DNA of 64,000 bases from assembly GCA_022650485.1 (NCBI GenBank), contig JALCPP010000005.1:1-64000 (forward strand), in the 5' to 3' direction. Under the pieces are notes generated by a model. It saw nothing but the letters and a program-made list of their open reading frames with translations, was not told where the DNA came from and ran no database searches. Position 1 is the stretch's first letter; every line of letters begins with the position of its first letter. The position numbers and the translations under genes are program-made. Below, in pieces: positions 33,231-42,185 of the stretch. Source of the DNA: Oscillospiraceae bacterium (GTDB lineage Bacteria > Bacillota > Clostridia > Oscillospirales > Acutalibacteraceae).

Positions 33231-33761
33231 GTGAAAATACTGATTGCATATTCCAGTCTTCATGGTTCTGCCGCAGAGTGTGCCCGCTGGCTTGAAAAAA
33301 CGATGGACGGGGCCGAAGCAGTGAACCTGAAAGAACAAGTGGTTGACCCTTCTTCTTATGACCGTGTTATTTTGGGCAGTTCCATTTACGGCGGACAGAT
33401 TCAAAAGGAAGTCCGCGATTTTTGCAAACGATATCTTGGTATCCTTCTGCAAAAGCAGGTTGGGGTTTATGTGACCTGCCTGACTCGGGAGAAGGCGCAG
33501 ATCCGCCAGTTTTTAGAAAACGGTTTTCCACCTGAACTGGTCGAGCGTTTGGCGGCGCTGTGCGCGCCTGGCGGGGCAATTTATTTTTCAAAAATCAATT
33601 TTTTAGAGCGCATGTTCTCTAAGTTTTTACTTAACAAGTATTTAAAATCCCTGGGGATGCCGCCCAGCGATGGAAAAACGGATTATGTGAACCTTTCAAA
33701 AGAAATTATGAACGAATTCGCGAAACAAATGGCGGGAAGCGGGGAAAAGGCGGAGCAATGA
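33231..33761 (+). CDS. Flavodoxin-domain protein, HemG-like
   Basis: 176 residues from GTG 33231 with no strong ribosome site. The N-terminus KILIAYSSLHGSAAECARWL carries the FMN phosphate loop in altered form (S-S-L-H-G-S-A), then SSYDRVILGSSIYGGQIQKEVRDFC, typical of menaquinone-dependent protoporphyrinogen oxidase-like flavodoxins. A LERMFSKFLLNKYLKSLG segment near 125-142 matches the region HemG-like proteins insert. No heme genes flank it, so a general flavin reductase role is also possible. It overlaps the next gene by four bases (ATGA). Confidence 0.75.
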   Translation: MKILIAYSSLHGSAAECARWLEKTMDGAEAVNLKEQVVDPSSYDRVILGSSIYGGQIQKEVRDFCKRYLGILLQKQVGVYVTCLTREKAQIRQFLENGFPPELVERLAALCAPGGAIYFSKINFLERMFSKFLLNKYLKSLGMPPSDGKTDYVNLSKEIMNEFAKQMAGSGEKAEQ

Positions 33762-34591
33762 GAATTCAGATGATTGCCCTGGATTTGGACGGTACAGTTT
33801 TGCGGAATGACAAAAGCATATCGCCGCGTACGCTGGAAACATTGAAACAAGCGGCCCAAATGGGGGTGCGTATTGTTCCGGCGACGGGACGGGTTGCCAA
33901 AATGGTGCCGGAAGAACTGCTGCGGCTGCCCGGGGCACGGTATATTTTGACTTCTAACGGGGCAAATGTTATCGATATGAAAAATCATTCCACAGTGTAT
34001 TCCCGCACGATGACCGCGGCGGCATCTTTGCGGCTGATTCGCTTCTTGACGGAACGCGGCCTGTTTGCAGAGGCATATACCGGCGGGGTGTCCTATTCGG
34101 ATTCCGCCCTGCTGCGTCAGCTTTTTAAATTCAATTTGCCGGAACAGTTTTTTCAGTTTATCAGGGCTTCCCAGACATTGGTGGACAATCTTCCTGCTTT
34201 TTTGGAACAACAGGGGGCATTGCTTGAAAAAGTGAACATTCCCTATCTTCCCAAGAAGGAAAAACAGTTTCTCGCTGAAGAAATACCGGCGATGGGGCCG
34301 TATTCCGTCACATCCTCAGGATATCAGAACCTTGAAATCAATGCCGTTCATGCCAGCAAAGGGGACGGCCTGCTTCACCTGTGCCAGGTGCTGGGGATGG
34401 AGCGCGACCGTGTTATGGCGTTTGGGGATGGAGATAATGACAGAACTATGCTGCGGTTTGCCGGACTTGGTGTTGCAATGGGAAATGCCGAACCGGATCT
34501 TTTTGGGGTAGCCGATGAGGTGACCGATACCAATGAGGAAGACGGCGTAGCGAAGGCTGTCGAAAAATATGTTTTGTCGCAGCCAGACTGA
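33758..34591 (+). CDS. HAD-IIB family (Cof-type) sugar phosphatase
   Basis: 277 residues, ATG 33758 overlapping the previous stop. HAD motif I IALDLDGTVLRNDKSIS (nucleophile Asp and general acid Asp), motif II TSNGANVID, the Lys of motif III in the GDGLLHLCQVLGM stretch and motif IV VMAFGDGDNDRTML are present, with a type IIB cap between them. It hydrolyses phosphosugars or flavin-like phosphates. Translational coupling to the flavodoxin suggests a shared small-molecule pathway, but this is weak evidence. Confidence 0.9.
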   Translation: MRIQMIALDLDGTVLRNDKSISPRTLETLKQAAQMGVRIVPATGRVAKMVPEELLRLPGARYILTSNGANVIDMKNHSTVYSRTMTAAASLRLIRFLTERGLFAEAYTGGVSYSDSALLRQLFKFNLPEQFFQFIRASQTLVDNLPAFLEQQGALLEKVNIPYLPKKEKQFLAEEIPAMGPYSVTSSGYQNLEINAVHASKGDGLLHLCQVLGMERDRVMAFGDGDNDRTMLRFAGLGVAMGNAEPDLFGVADEVTDTNEEDGVAKAVEKYVLSQPD

Positions 34592-34681
34592 TTGCAGCAA
34601 AGGAAAAGGGTGTGGCGGCTGTCATACAGATTTGTTTCTGATGGGGAACGGATTAAAAAATTGGAAGGGGGAAAAGTCACA

Positions 34682-36463
34682 ATGCGCTGGCTGCAGGATT
34701 TAAAAAAACAGATCTGGTTTTGTGCGGCGTTGGGGATGGTGCTGACTTCCGCAGCGTTTTCCGTGTTCCAAATCTGGTACCGGCATTGGGTGCCGTGGCT
34801 TTTTGCGGCGGCCGGAGCGGCGGCCTGCATTCGATATTCCACGGGATATGGAGACCGCAGAACCCGCTGTGCTTCCGGCATTTTTGCCGCGGCGATGTCC
34901 TCTATGTTTCTGGTAGGGTCGCGGATTACCGTTCAGCCCCCCGCGTTTACCGGAATTTCAAAAGAAGATTTTTTCCCGTTTGCCGGGCTGACCCTGCTGC
35001 TCTGGTCAGCGGTTTTGTCTCTGCTCCGATTTCTGGCGCTTCATCCGCTTCCAAAGGGAAAACGCCCGCCTGTACCGGCGATTCGCGGGCGTGTTGCTTC
35101 TTGGATAATGTGGAGTGCTTTTTTTGTGCTTGCATGGCTGCCGTATTTTCTGATTTATTATCCGGGACTGATGACCGGCGATTCCTTTGCCTGCCTGGTT
35201 CGTGCGGCGGGCTGGGCGCCGATCAATAACCAGCAGCCGGTATGTTATCAGCTGTTTCTGCGTGTGTTTTACTGGGCCGGCAGTTTGCTTGGCAGCATCA
35301 ACCGCGGTGTGGCGCTGTATTCTTTCACACAGCTGGTGTTGATGGCATCCACTTTGGGCTATGCGTTGTATTGGTGCCGCAGACGCGGCTGCCCCATGCC
35401 TTTGCTGTGGGGAATCGCATCTTTTTTTGGACTGAATCCTGTTTATGGAAAGTATGCGGTTACCATGTGGAAAGATGTTTTATTTGGCTGCGCGGTTCTT
35501 TTACTTACCCTTTTTACCGCTGATACGGTTCAGGCCAGAGGGCGGAACCTGCAAACACGGGGCGGGGTGATTCGGCTTGCCTTGATTTCAATTGCCGTCG
35601 CATTCCTGCGCAACAACGGGGTGTATATCCTGCTGTTTACGTTTGTGGTGTTAATGATTTTCTGCCGTGCCAGAATCAAAAAACTGGGACCGGTACTGCT
35701 GGCTGTTTTTGCTCTGATTCTAGTGATTCAAGGTCCGGTGTACCGCGCGGCGGGAATTCCGGATAACCGGTTTGATGAATCCGCCGGCGTTCCGCTTCAG
35801 CAAATGGCGCGCGTTGCCGTAAAAGACGGAAAGATGTCGGAACAGGAGCGGAATTTTCTTAACCGGATGATACCGATTGAGATCATCAAAGAATCGTATG
35901 ATCCGTTTACGGTGGATGCCATCAAGTTTAACCACAAGTTTGATTATACGTTTCTCGCGAAAAACAAGCTGGAATTTTTCCGTGACTGGGCGGGTATGGT
36001 TTTAAAGAATCCAAAGGAGTCTGTCATTGCCTATTTAATGCTGACCCTGGGGTATTGGCACATCGGTACCGGAAATTGGGTTGTGGCGGCTGGTGTTTCG
36101 CCTTGGGGGGATGAAACATATGGGGTCGTTCCATACAATTTATTCGGAACGCTGACCGGAGTCAACGCGAAGCCGATGATTCAGGAATGGAGTGACAGTT
36201 TGGAGCGGTTCGCTCCGACTGGAATGAGCAATAATATCGGGATGGTTGTTTGGCTGACGGCATTTTTGGCGCTGTATGCACTGGTGCGCCGAAGATATGA
36301 CCGTTTGCCGGCAATGGCACCGGCGGCTGCGCTCTGGCTGACCACGATGCTGGCGGCCCCCACTTACTGTGAATTCCGATATGTCTTTTCGCTTTTCCTT
36401 TGTGCGCCGTTTCTGTTGTTTTGGACTTTTTCAAACAAAACCCTGGAAGACTCTGAAAGATGA
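34682..36463 (+). CDS. DUF6020-like polytopic membrane protein
   Basis: 593 residues with about twelve hydrophobic segments and an extracytoplasmic loop holding YYPGLMTGDSFACLVRAAGW, NNQQPVCYQLFLRVFY and YAVTMWKDVLFG. This pattern fits the DUF6020 family, related by topology to GT-C glycosyltransferases that use lipid-linked sugars; the Asp in TGDS would be the catalytic candidate. A long soluble stretch (380-430) lies between spans. ATG 34682 has AAGGGGG 10 bases upstream; an upstream in-frame extension to 34592 has no ribosome site. It follows the HAD gene by about 90 bases. Confidence 0.72.
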   Translation: MRWLQDLKKQIWFCAALGMVLTSAAFSVFQIWYRHWVPWLFAAAGAAACIRYSTGYGDRRTRCASGIFAAAMSSMFLVGSRITVQPPAFTGISKEDFFPFAGLTLLLWSAVLSLLRFLALHPLPKGKRPPVPAIRGRVASWIMWSAFFVLAWLPYFLIYYPGLMTGDSFACLVRAAGWAPINNQQPVCYQLFLRVFYWAGSLLGSINRGVALYSFTQLVLMASTLGYALYWCRRRGCPMPLLWGIASFFGLNPVYGKYAVTMWKDVLFGCAVLLLTLFTADTVQARGRNLQTRGGVIRLALISIAVAFLRNNGVYILLFTFVVLMIFCRARIKKLGPVLLAVFALILVIQGPVYRAAGIPDNRFDESAGVPLQQMARVAVKDGKMSEQERNFLNRMIPIEIIKESYDPFTVDAIKFNHKFDYTFLAKNKLEFFRDWAGMVLKNPKESVIAYLMLTLGYWHIGTGNWVVAAGVSPWGDETYGVVPYNLFGTLTGVNAKPMIQEWSDSLERFAPTGMSNNIGMVVWLTAFLALYALVRRRYDRLPAMAPAAALWLTTMLAAPTYCEFRYVFSLFLCAPFLLFWTFSNKTLEDSER

Positions 36464-36469
36464 AACAGA

Positions 36470-36504
36470 ACGGGGCGCAGAAGAGTTTTCCTTCTGCGCC
36501 CCGT
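36470..36504. terminator. Bidirectional terminator, 14-base stem
   Basis: ACGGGGCGCAGAAG / CTTCTGCGCCCCGT between the convergent membrane-protein and DUF4358 genes. Confidence 0.85.
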
Positions 36505-36524
36505 ACATAAACCAGGTGCTTGTT

Positions 36525-36992
36525 CTATTTTAAGGCATCATGATAGATTTGCTGCAGATTTTCATACTGCGGTGACACAATCATCGCGGTATAATTTCCA
36601 TGCCGTTCCACCGAGCATTTTTTAAGCATGGCATATTCTTCGGGCAGATAATCCTTCATTTCAATTTCTTTTTGATGATACCGATTTTTCAAGTGTTCTT
36701 CGATGCGGTCAGAAGCCGCGTCGTCGACTCCTTCAAAAAGAAGGACCTCGTCGCCTTTGGTGCCGGTGGAATCGATATAGGCGGCGAACTGCTTTATATC
36801 TTCTGGTTCAATTCCAAAATTCGGTTTCAAGTCTTCAGAAGACAAATCCATCATCTGTGTATTGGTGATTTTCTGCTTCATAGCCTCCATCACATTGGCA
36901 AGATCTGCGTCTTTCGGAGCCGATTTTGCGCATCCGGTCCACAAGAACAGAGCCGCCGTCAGTGTCAGGAGGAAAAGAACAATTCGTTTCAT
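36525..36992 (-). CDS. DUF4358 lipoprotein
   Basis: 155 residues with a lipoprotein signal (MKRIVLFLLTLTAALFLWTGCAKS; Cys21). The mature domain has alternating helices with MMDLSSEDLKPNFGIEPEDIKQFAAYI and EVLLFEGVDDAASDRIEEHLKNRYHQK, as in DUF4358 proteins of Firmicutes. It starts 7 bases after the SGNH lipoprotein gene, so the two are a pair. The function of DUF4358 is unknown. In other Clostridia such proteins often lie beside MBOAT and SGNH genes, and the MBOAT pair here is only 5 kb away. Confidence 0.75.
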   Translation of the reverse strand: MKRIVLFLLTLTAALFLWTGCAKSAPKDADLANVMEAMKQKITNTQMMDLSSEDLKPNFGIEPEDIKQFAAYIDSTGTKGDEVLLFEGVDDAASDRIEEHLKNRYHQKEIEMKDYLPEEYAMLKKCSVERHGNYTAMIVSPQYENLQQIYHDALK

Positions 36993-36998
36993 TCGGCA

Positions 36999-37853
36999 TT
37001 AGCCTCCGGTGTGTGTCAGAATATAATGAATCCAAACCTCGCAGGCGGTATCTGTAAAATGCAGCCCTAAGTCATCCGGGTCGCTGCAGTATTCCGCTTT
37101 CAGCGCGCCGGTGCTGTCACGCATCACAGAGGCAACGTCCAGAAAATACCATCCCTGCTTTTTACAGATTTCTGATACCAGTTTGTTATAGCGTTCCAGA
37201 TTTGGATTATTCAGCGTCTTTTGCTGCTTGTCTGCCAGCATAGGGGTTGCTGATTGAATGTAAATTTTAACGTTTGGTATTTTATCGCAAAAACGCTTTG
37301 CCAGCGTTTCAAGGTTTTTCGCTGCCCCATCAACACCATAAGGAGCTACGTCGTTGATGCCAAACATCAGGTACACCTTGTCCGCGCCTATTTTAACGGC
37401 ACTGTCTTCCAGCAAGGACTTTTCGCCGTTATAGTACGGATGGATGGAATCCTGGCTGATTGGTTTCAGAGCATTTCCGCTGCCCATGCTGCCCGCAGTC
37501 AGAAAAGCGGCGGTGCCGAAAAAGCCCGGGTCAGACTTCCGCCTTTTTGTGACGTAATTTTTCAGCTTCAGTGTAACGGAATCGCCGACAAAGACCGAGC
37601 CGTTTAAAAAGGACTGGCTTTTTTCAGTGCTTTCAGGAACACAGTCCTGAACTGAAGTGGTATTGGCGGCGGAAGATGATTTTGTGGAAGAACTTGAAAT
37701 GATATCTTCTTTATTTTTGGAGTTTTGCGCTGTTGAACTTGTTGCTGAAGACGATGGTTCAGAAATTGTTGAGGTCATAGCAGGAGTGCTTTGACAGCCT
37801 GTCAGCAGTACTGCAATCGTAAGGACCGTCAGGACCCAATGTTGTGTCTTCAT
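36999..37853 (-). CDS. SGNH/GDSL-type hydrolase lipoprotein
   Basis: 284 residues with lipobox VLLTGCQS and a Ser/Thr-rich spacer of about 60 residues. Domain blocks: SVFVGDSVTLKLKNYV (block I with the nucleophile Ser), the block III MFGINDV, and DLGLHFTD near the end with the catalytic Asp and His. It likely removes or transfers acetyl groups from cell-wall carbohydrate outside the membrane. It is the first gene of a two-gene operon with the DUF4358 protein. Confidence 0.85.
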   Translation of the reverse strand: MKTQHWVLTVLTIAVLLTGCQSTPAMTSTISEPSSSATSSTAQNSKNKEDIISSSSTKSSSAANTTSVQDCVPESTEKSQSFLNGSVFVGDSVTLKLKNYVTKRRKSDPGFFGTAAFLTAGSMGSGNALKPISQDSIHPYYNGEKSLLEDSAVKIGADKVYLMFGINDVAPYGVDGAAKNLETLAKRFCDKIPNVKIYIQSATPMLADKQQKTLNNPNLERYNKLVSEICKKQGWYFLDVASVMRDSTGALKAEYCSDPDDLGLHFTDTACEVWIHYILTHTGG

Positions 37854-37995
37854 CCCTTTTTCCCTCCCGGATATTACTATTTATAGTATAGCATAGACCG
37901 GAATTCTGTTGCAACTATTGTATCAACATCGTAATCAATAAAATTATGTTATATTATGATGAAATATTTACCTTTAAATGCAATAATAAAAAAGC

Positions 37996-38017
37996 GCATG
38001 GCTGATTTCAGCCATGC
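37996..38017 (-). terminator. Terminator of the DUF1540 gene
   Basis: GCATGGCTGA / TCAGCCATGC followed on the minus strand by a T run, 19 bases after the stop. Confidence 0.85.
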
Positions 38018-38035
38018 CGGCTTTCTTAAGGAAAT

Positions 38036-38509
38036 TCAGTGAAATTGATTGTGGGAACTATTTAAAAAATTTGGGTCACTGCTGCCAAATTCCGGGTTTG
38101 AGTCCATTGCACCGCCCAGAGGAGAGCCTTTAATATTCTGCCCGCTGTTCTGGGTGGAGTTTTCGCCGCCGGAATGACCGCTGCGGTTTTTAAAGGTTGC
38201 GCATTCCGTTTTAATCTGGCCATTGTTGACCTCCATGGTTCGAATGTCAATCTGGCTGGCATTACAGGAACGGTGTTCGTTGTAGGCACATTTGGTTACT
38301 TCACAGTGGACATCGAGCGATGGATTGGGAGAATTCCGGTCAATGGTATTCTGCGGCATGCTGCCTGAGTTTTTCGAATCGACAAAATTTGCGCAGTAAG
38401 TTTGGGTGCTGGCGTGAGCGCGCGGACCGCCAACCATAATGTCAGGCCTGCAGCAGTAACTCTGCTTGTTGTTTCCACAATTTGTTGCATCACAGTGTAA
38501 ATTTGTCAT
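38036..38509 (-). CDS. DUF1540 protein with two repeats
   Basis: 157 residues with two copies of the DUF1540 cysteine module: LHCDATNCGNNKQSYCCRPDIMV up to YCANF, and VHCEVTKCAYNEHRSCNASQIDI up to ECATF. Each has four cysteines spaced for a small metal or Fe-S site (C-x5-C, then C and a final C). The tail is Asn/Ser/Gly-rich and disordered. The role is unknown; these proteins are frequent in spore-forming and other Clostridia. Single-gene unit. Confidence 0.88.
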   Translation of the reverse strand: MTNLHCDATNCGNNKQSYCCRPDIMVGGPRAHASTQTYCANFVDSKNSGSMPQNTIDRNSPNPSLDVHCEVTKCAYNEHRSCNASQIDIRTMEVNNGQIKTECATFKNRSGHSGGENSTQNSGQNIKGSPLGGAMDSNPEFGSSDPNFLNSSHNQFH

Positions 38510-38567
38510 AATACGGCACCTCGGTTTTAGATTTTTACTGAGTTAGTGTGTGCCGCAGATATGCAGA

Positions 38568-39200
38568 TTATTCCGATTTTATTTGATTTTCACGCAGCAG
38601 AACGGCATTTGCAATTAATTTTTCCGCCCCTGAAACGCCGAACGCGGAGGAGTCGATGCAAAGATGGTAATTACCCGTTTCTCCCCATCTTTCATCTGTG
38701 TAGAAGTGGTAATAGTCCGAACGCTGTCTGTCTTGCTTTGCAACCCAGCCCGCGGCGTTTTCCGGCTGTACACCGTATTCTTTTACAGCGCGGTTTTTCC
38801 GAAAGGTGAGGTCGGCGTACAGGAAAACACTGAGGACGTTTTCTTTGCCCCGCAGAACATCGTCGGCGCAGCGCCCGACAATGACGCAGGGTCCGGTTCT
38901 GGCTGCTTCGCGAATCAGTTTTGCCTGAAGCTGGAACAGCCGGTCGTTGATCGGCAGCCGGCCTGCTGTGATGGAACTGTCCATGTAAGGATAGTTTCCC
39001 ATAATCATTGCATACAGAAGGTTACTGCCGGCTTTTTCATCCGCCTGCTCCAGAATTTCCCGGCTCCAGCCGCTTTGTTTTGCCGCAGCAGCGATCAGTT
39101 CCCGGTCGTAAAACGGGATGGAAAATCTTTGCGCCAGTTTTTGCCCGATTTTCCTGCCTCCGCTTCCATACTGCCTTGCAATGGTAATCACGGTTTTCAC
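38568..39200 (-). CDS. Cytidylate kinase-like family protein
   Basis: 210 residues. TIARQYGSGGRKIGQKLAQRFSIPFYDRELI is the P-loop of AAK-type cytidylate-kinase-like proteins, followed by ARTGPCVIVGRCADDVL and VFLYADLTFRKNRAVKEYG. It lacks the normal CMP-binding insert, so it is not a true Cmk. The substrate is unknown; nucleoside or small-molecule phosphorylation is likely. Confidence 0.85.
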   Translation of the reverse strand: MKTVITIARQYGSGGRKIGQKLAQRFSIPFYDRELIAAAAKQSGWSREILEQADEKAGSNLLYAMIMGNYPYMDSSITAGRLPINDRLFQLQAKLIREAARTGPCVIVGRCADDVLRGKENVLSVFLYADLTFRKNRAVKEYGVQPENAAGWVAKQDRQRSDYYHFYTDERWGETGNYHLCIDSSAFGVSGAEKLIANAVLLRENQIKSE

Positions 39201-39352
39201 ACTATTTCCCTCCGCTTCCGTTCCTTATGATTCTTTTATTATATCATGGAATGAAGCGAATTGCGCTGATTTTCTACTGTAAAAGGAATGATTTTTTAAA
39301 ATCGGGAAAAGGACAGGCGGAGCGCGGTACATTGCAGAAACAGAAAAAAGCC

Positions 39353-39381
39353 TTGACAAAGAAAGCCGTGCGGCATATAAT
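39353..39381 (+). promoter_or_regulatory. Promoter of the tryptophan T-box operon
   Basis: TTGACA 39353-39358, 17-base spacer, TATAAT 39376-39381: both boxes perfect. Confidence 0.9.
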
Positions 39382-39387
39382 ACTACC

Positions 39388-39672
39388 AACATTAAAAATA
39401 AAACCGGCGAGTAAGAGTAGTACTTCGGGTTGACTTTTTCTAAAGAGAACCGCAGGTGGTGGGATTGCGGTGGAATGGTTCCGGACGAATGGACTTATGA
39501 GGGCGGGACGAAAGGCGATGCGCCGAGTAGTGTCCGACGGGATCTTCACCCGTTACCAAGGAAGCGTGCATGGTGGTGCATGGAGCAAGTGGGCGATTTT
39601 CGCCAACGTGGGTGGTACCGCAGGAGTTTAGGCTCTTGTCCCTGTATTTGCAGGGGCAAGGGCTTTTTTTTA
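39388..39672 (+). ncRNA. T-box leader, tryptophan-specific (specifier UGG)
   Basis: The leader senses uncharged tRNA-Trp and prevents termination. The specifier is UGG at 39490-39492 within GAAUGGACUUAUGAGG, the usual form GAA-codon-ACU. The T-box core GTGGTACCGC is at 39612-39621. The terminator CTTGTCCCTG / CAGGGGCAAG (39635-39660) is followed by eight T. The frame open through this region is not a gene. It is 43 bases before trpB2. Confidence 0.92.
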
Positions 39673-39714
39673 TTTTATTTTGTCGTCAACCGATTGAAAG
39701 AAAGGGGAATTATC

Positions 39715-41097
39715 ATGAATCAGGTACCGTATCGTCTTACACTTTCCGAGGAGCAGATTCCGCGGCAGTGGTACAATCTGCGGGCGGATATGAAGGAACT
39801 CCCAGACCCGATGATTAACCCGGCGACGATGAAACCGGCGGTGGAAGAGGACCTGTATCCTGTATTCTGCCGCGAGCTGGCGCATCAGGAGATGGATTCC
39901 GGCACACGCTATGTTGATATCCCCGACGAGGTTTTAAACCTTTATAAAATTTACAGGCCGTCGCCGCTGATCCGTGCGTATAATCTGGAAAAGGCCCTGA
40001 AAACGCCGGCAAAAATTTATTACAAGTTTGAAGGAAATAATACCTCCGGCAGTCACAAGCTGAATTCTGCCGTGGCACAGGCTTATTACGCAAAGCATGA
40101 GGGAATGACTTCCCTGACGACGGAAACGGGTGCGGGGCAGTGGGGAACAGCGCTGGCAGAGGCCTGTTCTTATTTTGGAATACCACTGACCGTATTTATG
40201 GTTAAGGTTTCTTATCAGCAAAAGCCTTACCGGAAAGATGTGATGCGCACCTTTGGCGCGCAGGTGGTTCCAAGCCCGAGTGACAAAACCAATACAGGGC
40301 GGTCCATCCTTGCAAAAAATCCGGACACGACCGGAAGCCTTGGGTGTGCAATTTCAGAAGCTGTGGAGCGCGCTGTAACCACAAAGGGATGCCGGTACGT
40401 ACTCGGTTCGGTTTTAAATCAGGTTCTGCTGCATCAGTCTGTCATCGGACTGGAATGCGAAACGGCGATGAAACAGATCGGTGAATATCCGGACATCATC
40501 ATCGGCTGCGCGGGTGGCGGGTCCAATTTGGGCGGGCTGATTGCCCCGTTCATGCGCGACAAGCTGACCGGCAGGGCGAATCCTCATTTTATCGCGGTGG
40601 AGCCGGCTTCCTGCCCATCCCTGACCCGAGGGAAATACGCGTATGATTTCTGTGACACCGGCAAAGTGACGCCGATGGCGAAAATGTATACGCTGGGCAG
40701 TGGATTTATCCCTTCCGCAAACCATGCCGGGGGTCTGCGCTACCACGGTATGTCGCCGATTCTGTCAAAGCTGTACCACGACGGATACCTGGATGAAGCG
40801 CGGTCGGTGGAGCAGAGCAAGGTCTTTGACGCGGCCGTCTATTTTGCCAAACATGAAACGATTCTTCCCGCTCCGGAGTCGGCACATGCCATCTGTGCCG
40901 CAATGGATGAAGCCATTCGCTGCCGGGAAAGCGGTGAAGCGAAAACCATCCTCTTCGGTTTGACCGGGACCGGTTATTTTGATATGGCGGCGTATTCTTC
41001 GTATCTGGATGGCACGATGACGGATACCATTCCGTCTGAGGATGAGCTGCGGCGCGGGTTTGACAGCTTGCCGAAAATCCCCGGAATACAGGAATAA
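39715..41097 (+). CDS. trpB: Tryptophan synthase beta chain-like protein, TrpB2 type
   Basis: PLP enzyme of 460 residues that joins indole and serine to give tryptophan. The PLP lysine is Lys115 in NTSGSHKLNSA; TETGAGQWGTALA, GCAGGGSNLGGL and HAGGLRYHG are the cofactor and active-site blocks. Length and N-terminal extension (YRLTLSEEQIPRQWYNLRADM) mark the TrpB2 class, which lacks the tight TrpA interface. No trpA or other trp gene is next to it. ATG 39715 is preceded by AAAGGGGAA. It is the first gene under the Trp T-box, before a tryptophan-type importer, so it may salvage indole. Confidence 0.92.
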   Translation: MNQVPYRLTLSEEQIPRQWYNLRADMKELPDPMINPATMKPAVEEDLYPVFCRELAHQEMDSGTRYVDIPDEVLNLYKIYRPSPLIRAYNLEKALKTPAKIYYKFEGNNTSGSHKLNSAVAQAYYAKHEGMTSLTTETGAGQWGTALAEACSYFGIPLTVFMVKVSYQQKPYRKDVMRTFGAQVVPSPSDKTNTGRSILAKNPDTTGSLGCAISEAVERAVTTKGCRYVLGSVLNQVLLHQSVIGLECETAMKQIGEYPDIIIGCAGGGSNLGGLIAPFMRDKLTGRANPHFIAVEPASCPSLTRGKYAYDFCDTGKVTPMAKMYTLGSGFIPSANHAGGLRYHGMSPILSKLYHDGYLDEARSVEQSKVFDAAVYFAKHETILPAPESAHAICAAMDEAIRCRESGEAKTILFGLTGTGYFDMAAYSSYLDGTMTDTIPSEDELRRGFDSLPKIPGIQE

Positions 41098-41133
41098 TCT
41101 GATTGATTTGATTTTTAGGAGGTTCTCTCTATC

Positions 41134-42159
41134 ATGAAGCATTTTGGTAAAAAAACAGCGGCGGCTTTTCTGGCCGTTCTCATGTCCGGCATGCTGGGTG
41201 CCTGCTCTTCGGCCGGCTCCGATTCGTCCGACGCGCCGGCAGGCTCTTCCGGAAAAGAGTCAAAAACCATCGGTATCATCGAGTATGCCGTCAATCCTTC
41301 ACTGGATAACTGCCACACCGGTTTTTTAAAAGGCCTGGAAGAATCCGGATTCAAGGAGGGCGAAAACCTGACCATCGTTTTTAAAAATGCGCAGGCCGAC
41401 CCCAATAATGCGAAAACAATCGCAAAAACAATGGTGGCGAAAAATTACGATTTGGTCGTCGGCATTGCGACTCCGGCGGCAATGGGACTGTACGGGGCGG
41501 CAAAATCAGCGGGAATTCCCACCATCTTTACCGCTGTCAGTGACCCGGTTGGAGCCGGGCTTGTCAAGTCATTGGAAAAGCCGGAAACCAACTGCACCGG
41601 TTCCGCTGATGTTCTGCCGCTGGAAAGTCAACTGAAAATGATTCGTGCGTTTCTTCCGGACGCGAAGAAAATTGGTGTGCTTCACACAACCAGCGAGCCG
41701 AATTCCACGGCCAGCCTGAAAACCTTTCAAAGCCTTGCGCCGAAATACGGCTTTGAAGTTGTGAATGTGGGCGTGACCGGTTCTGCGGATGTGGAACCCG
41801 CGATGAGAACGCTGATTTCGAAGGGCGTGGACTGTGTCAACAATTTTACCGACAACAATGTCGTCAATCACCTGCCCGGGCTGCTTCAGGCGGCGAACGA
41901 GGCGAATATTCCCATCTTCGGTTCCGAAGAAGAGCAGGTCAAAAACGGCTGCCTTGCCGCCGTCAGCATTGACTATGTGGCTTTGGGGGAAGAAACCGGA
42001 AAAATGGCGGCAAAGATTTTGTCCGGCGATGCCAAAGCGGGGGAAACTCCGGTTTACACTGTGAACGACGGAAAGCCCGTTTACAACGAAAACGTGATGA
42101 AGCAGTTGGGGCTTTCGCTGCCGGCAGAGGATTCCGACGCGCAAAATGTTGCACCGTAA
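41134..42159 (+). CDS. trpX: Tryptophan-type ABC transporter substrate-binding lipoprotein
   Basis: 341 residues, ATG with AGGAGGT upstream. A lipobox (LMSGMLGACSS) anchors it outside the membrane. The mature part opens KTIGIIEYAVNPSLDNCHTGFLKGLEESGFKEGENL, the family used by TrpX/YtlA-like binding proteins with GTGG-less, BUG-like fold. It is directly after trpB2 under the Trp T-box and followed by permease and ATPase genes. Gene symbol inferred from the T-box and gene order. Confidence 0.85.
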   Translation: MKHFGKKTAAAFLAVLMSGMLGACSSAGSDSSDAPAGSSGKESKTIGIIEYAVNPSLDNCHTGFLKGLEESGFKEGENLTIVFKNAQADPNNAKTIAKTMVAKNYDLVVGIATPAAMGLYGAAKSAGIPTIFTAVSDPVGAGLVKSLEKPETNCTGSADVLPLESQLKMIRAFLPDAKKIGVLHTTSEPNSTASLKTFQSLAPKYGFEVVNVGVTGSADVEPAMRTLISKGVDCVNNFTDNNVVNHLPGLLQAANEANIPIFGSEEEQVKNGCLAAVSIDYVALGEETGKMAAKILSGDAKAGETPVYTVNDGKPVYNENVMKQLGLSLPAEDSDAQNVAP

Positions 42160-42185
42160 AGATAATATAGTGGGGGCTTATTGAA

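Noticed and set aside
39430-39714. Open frame extending trpB2 upstream by 95 codons
   Set aside because: This region is the T-box leader with its terminator; it has no ribosome site and the TrpB2 family start matches ATG 39715.
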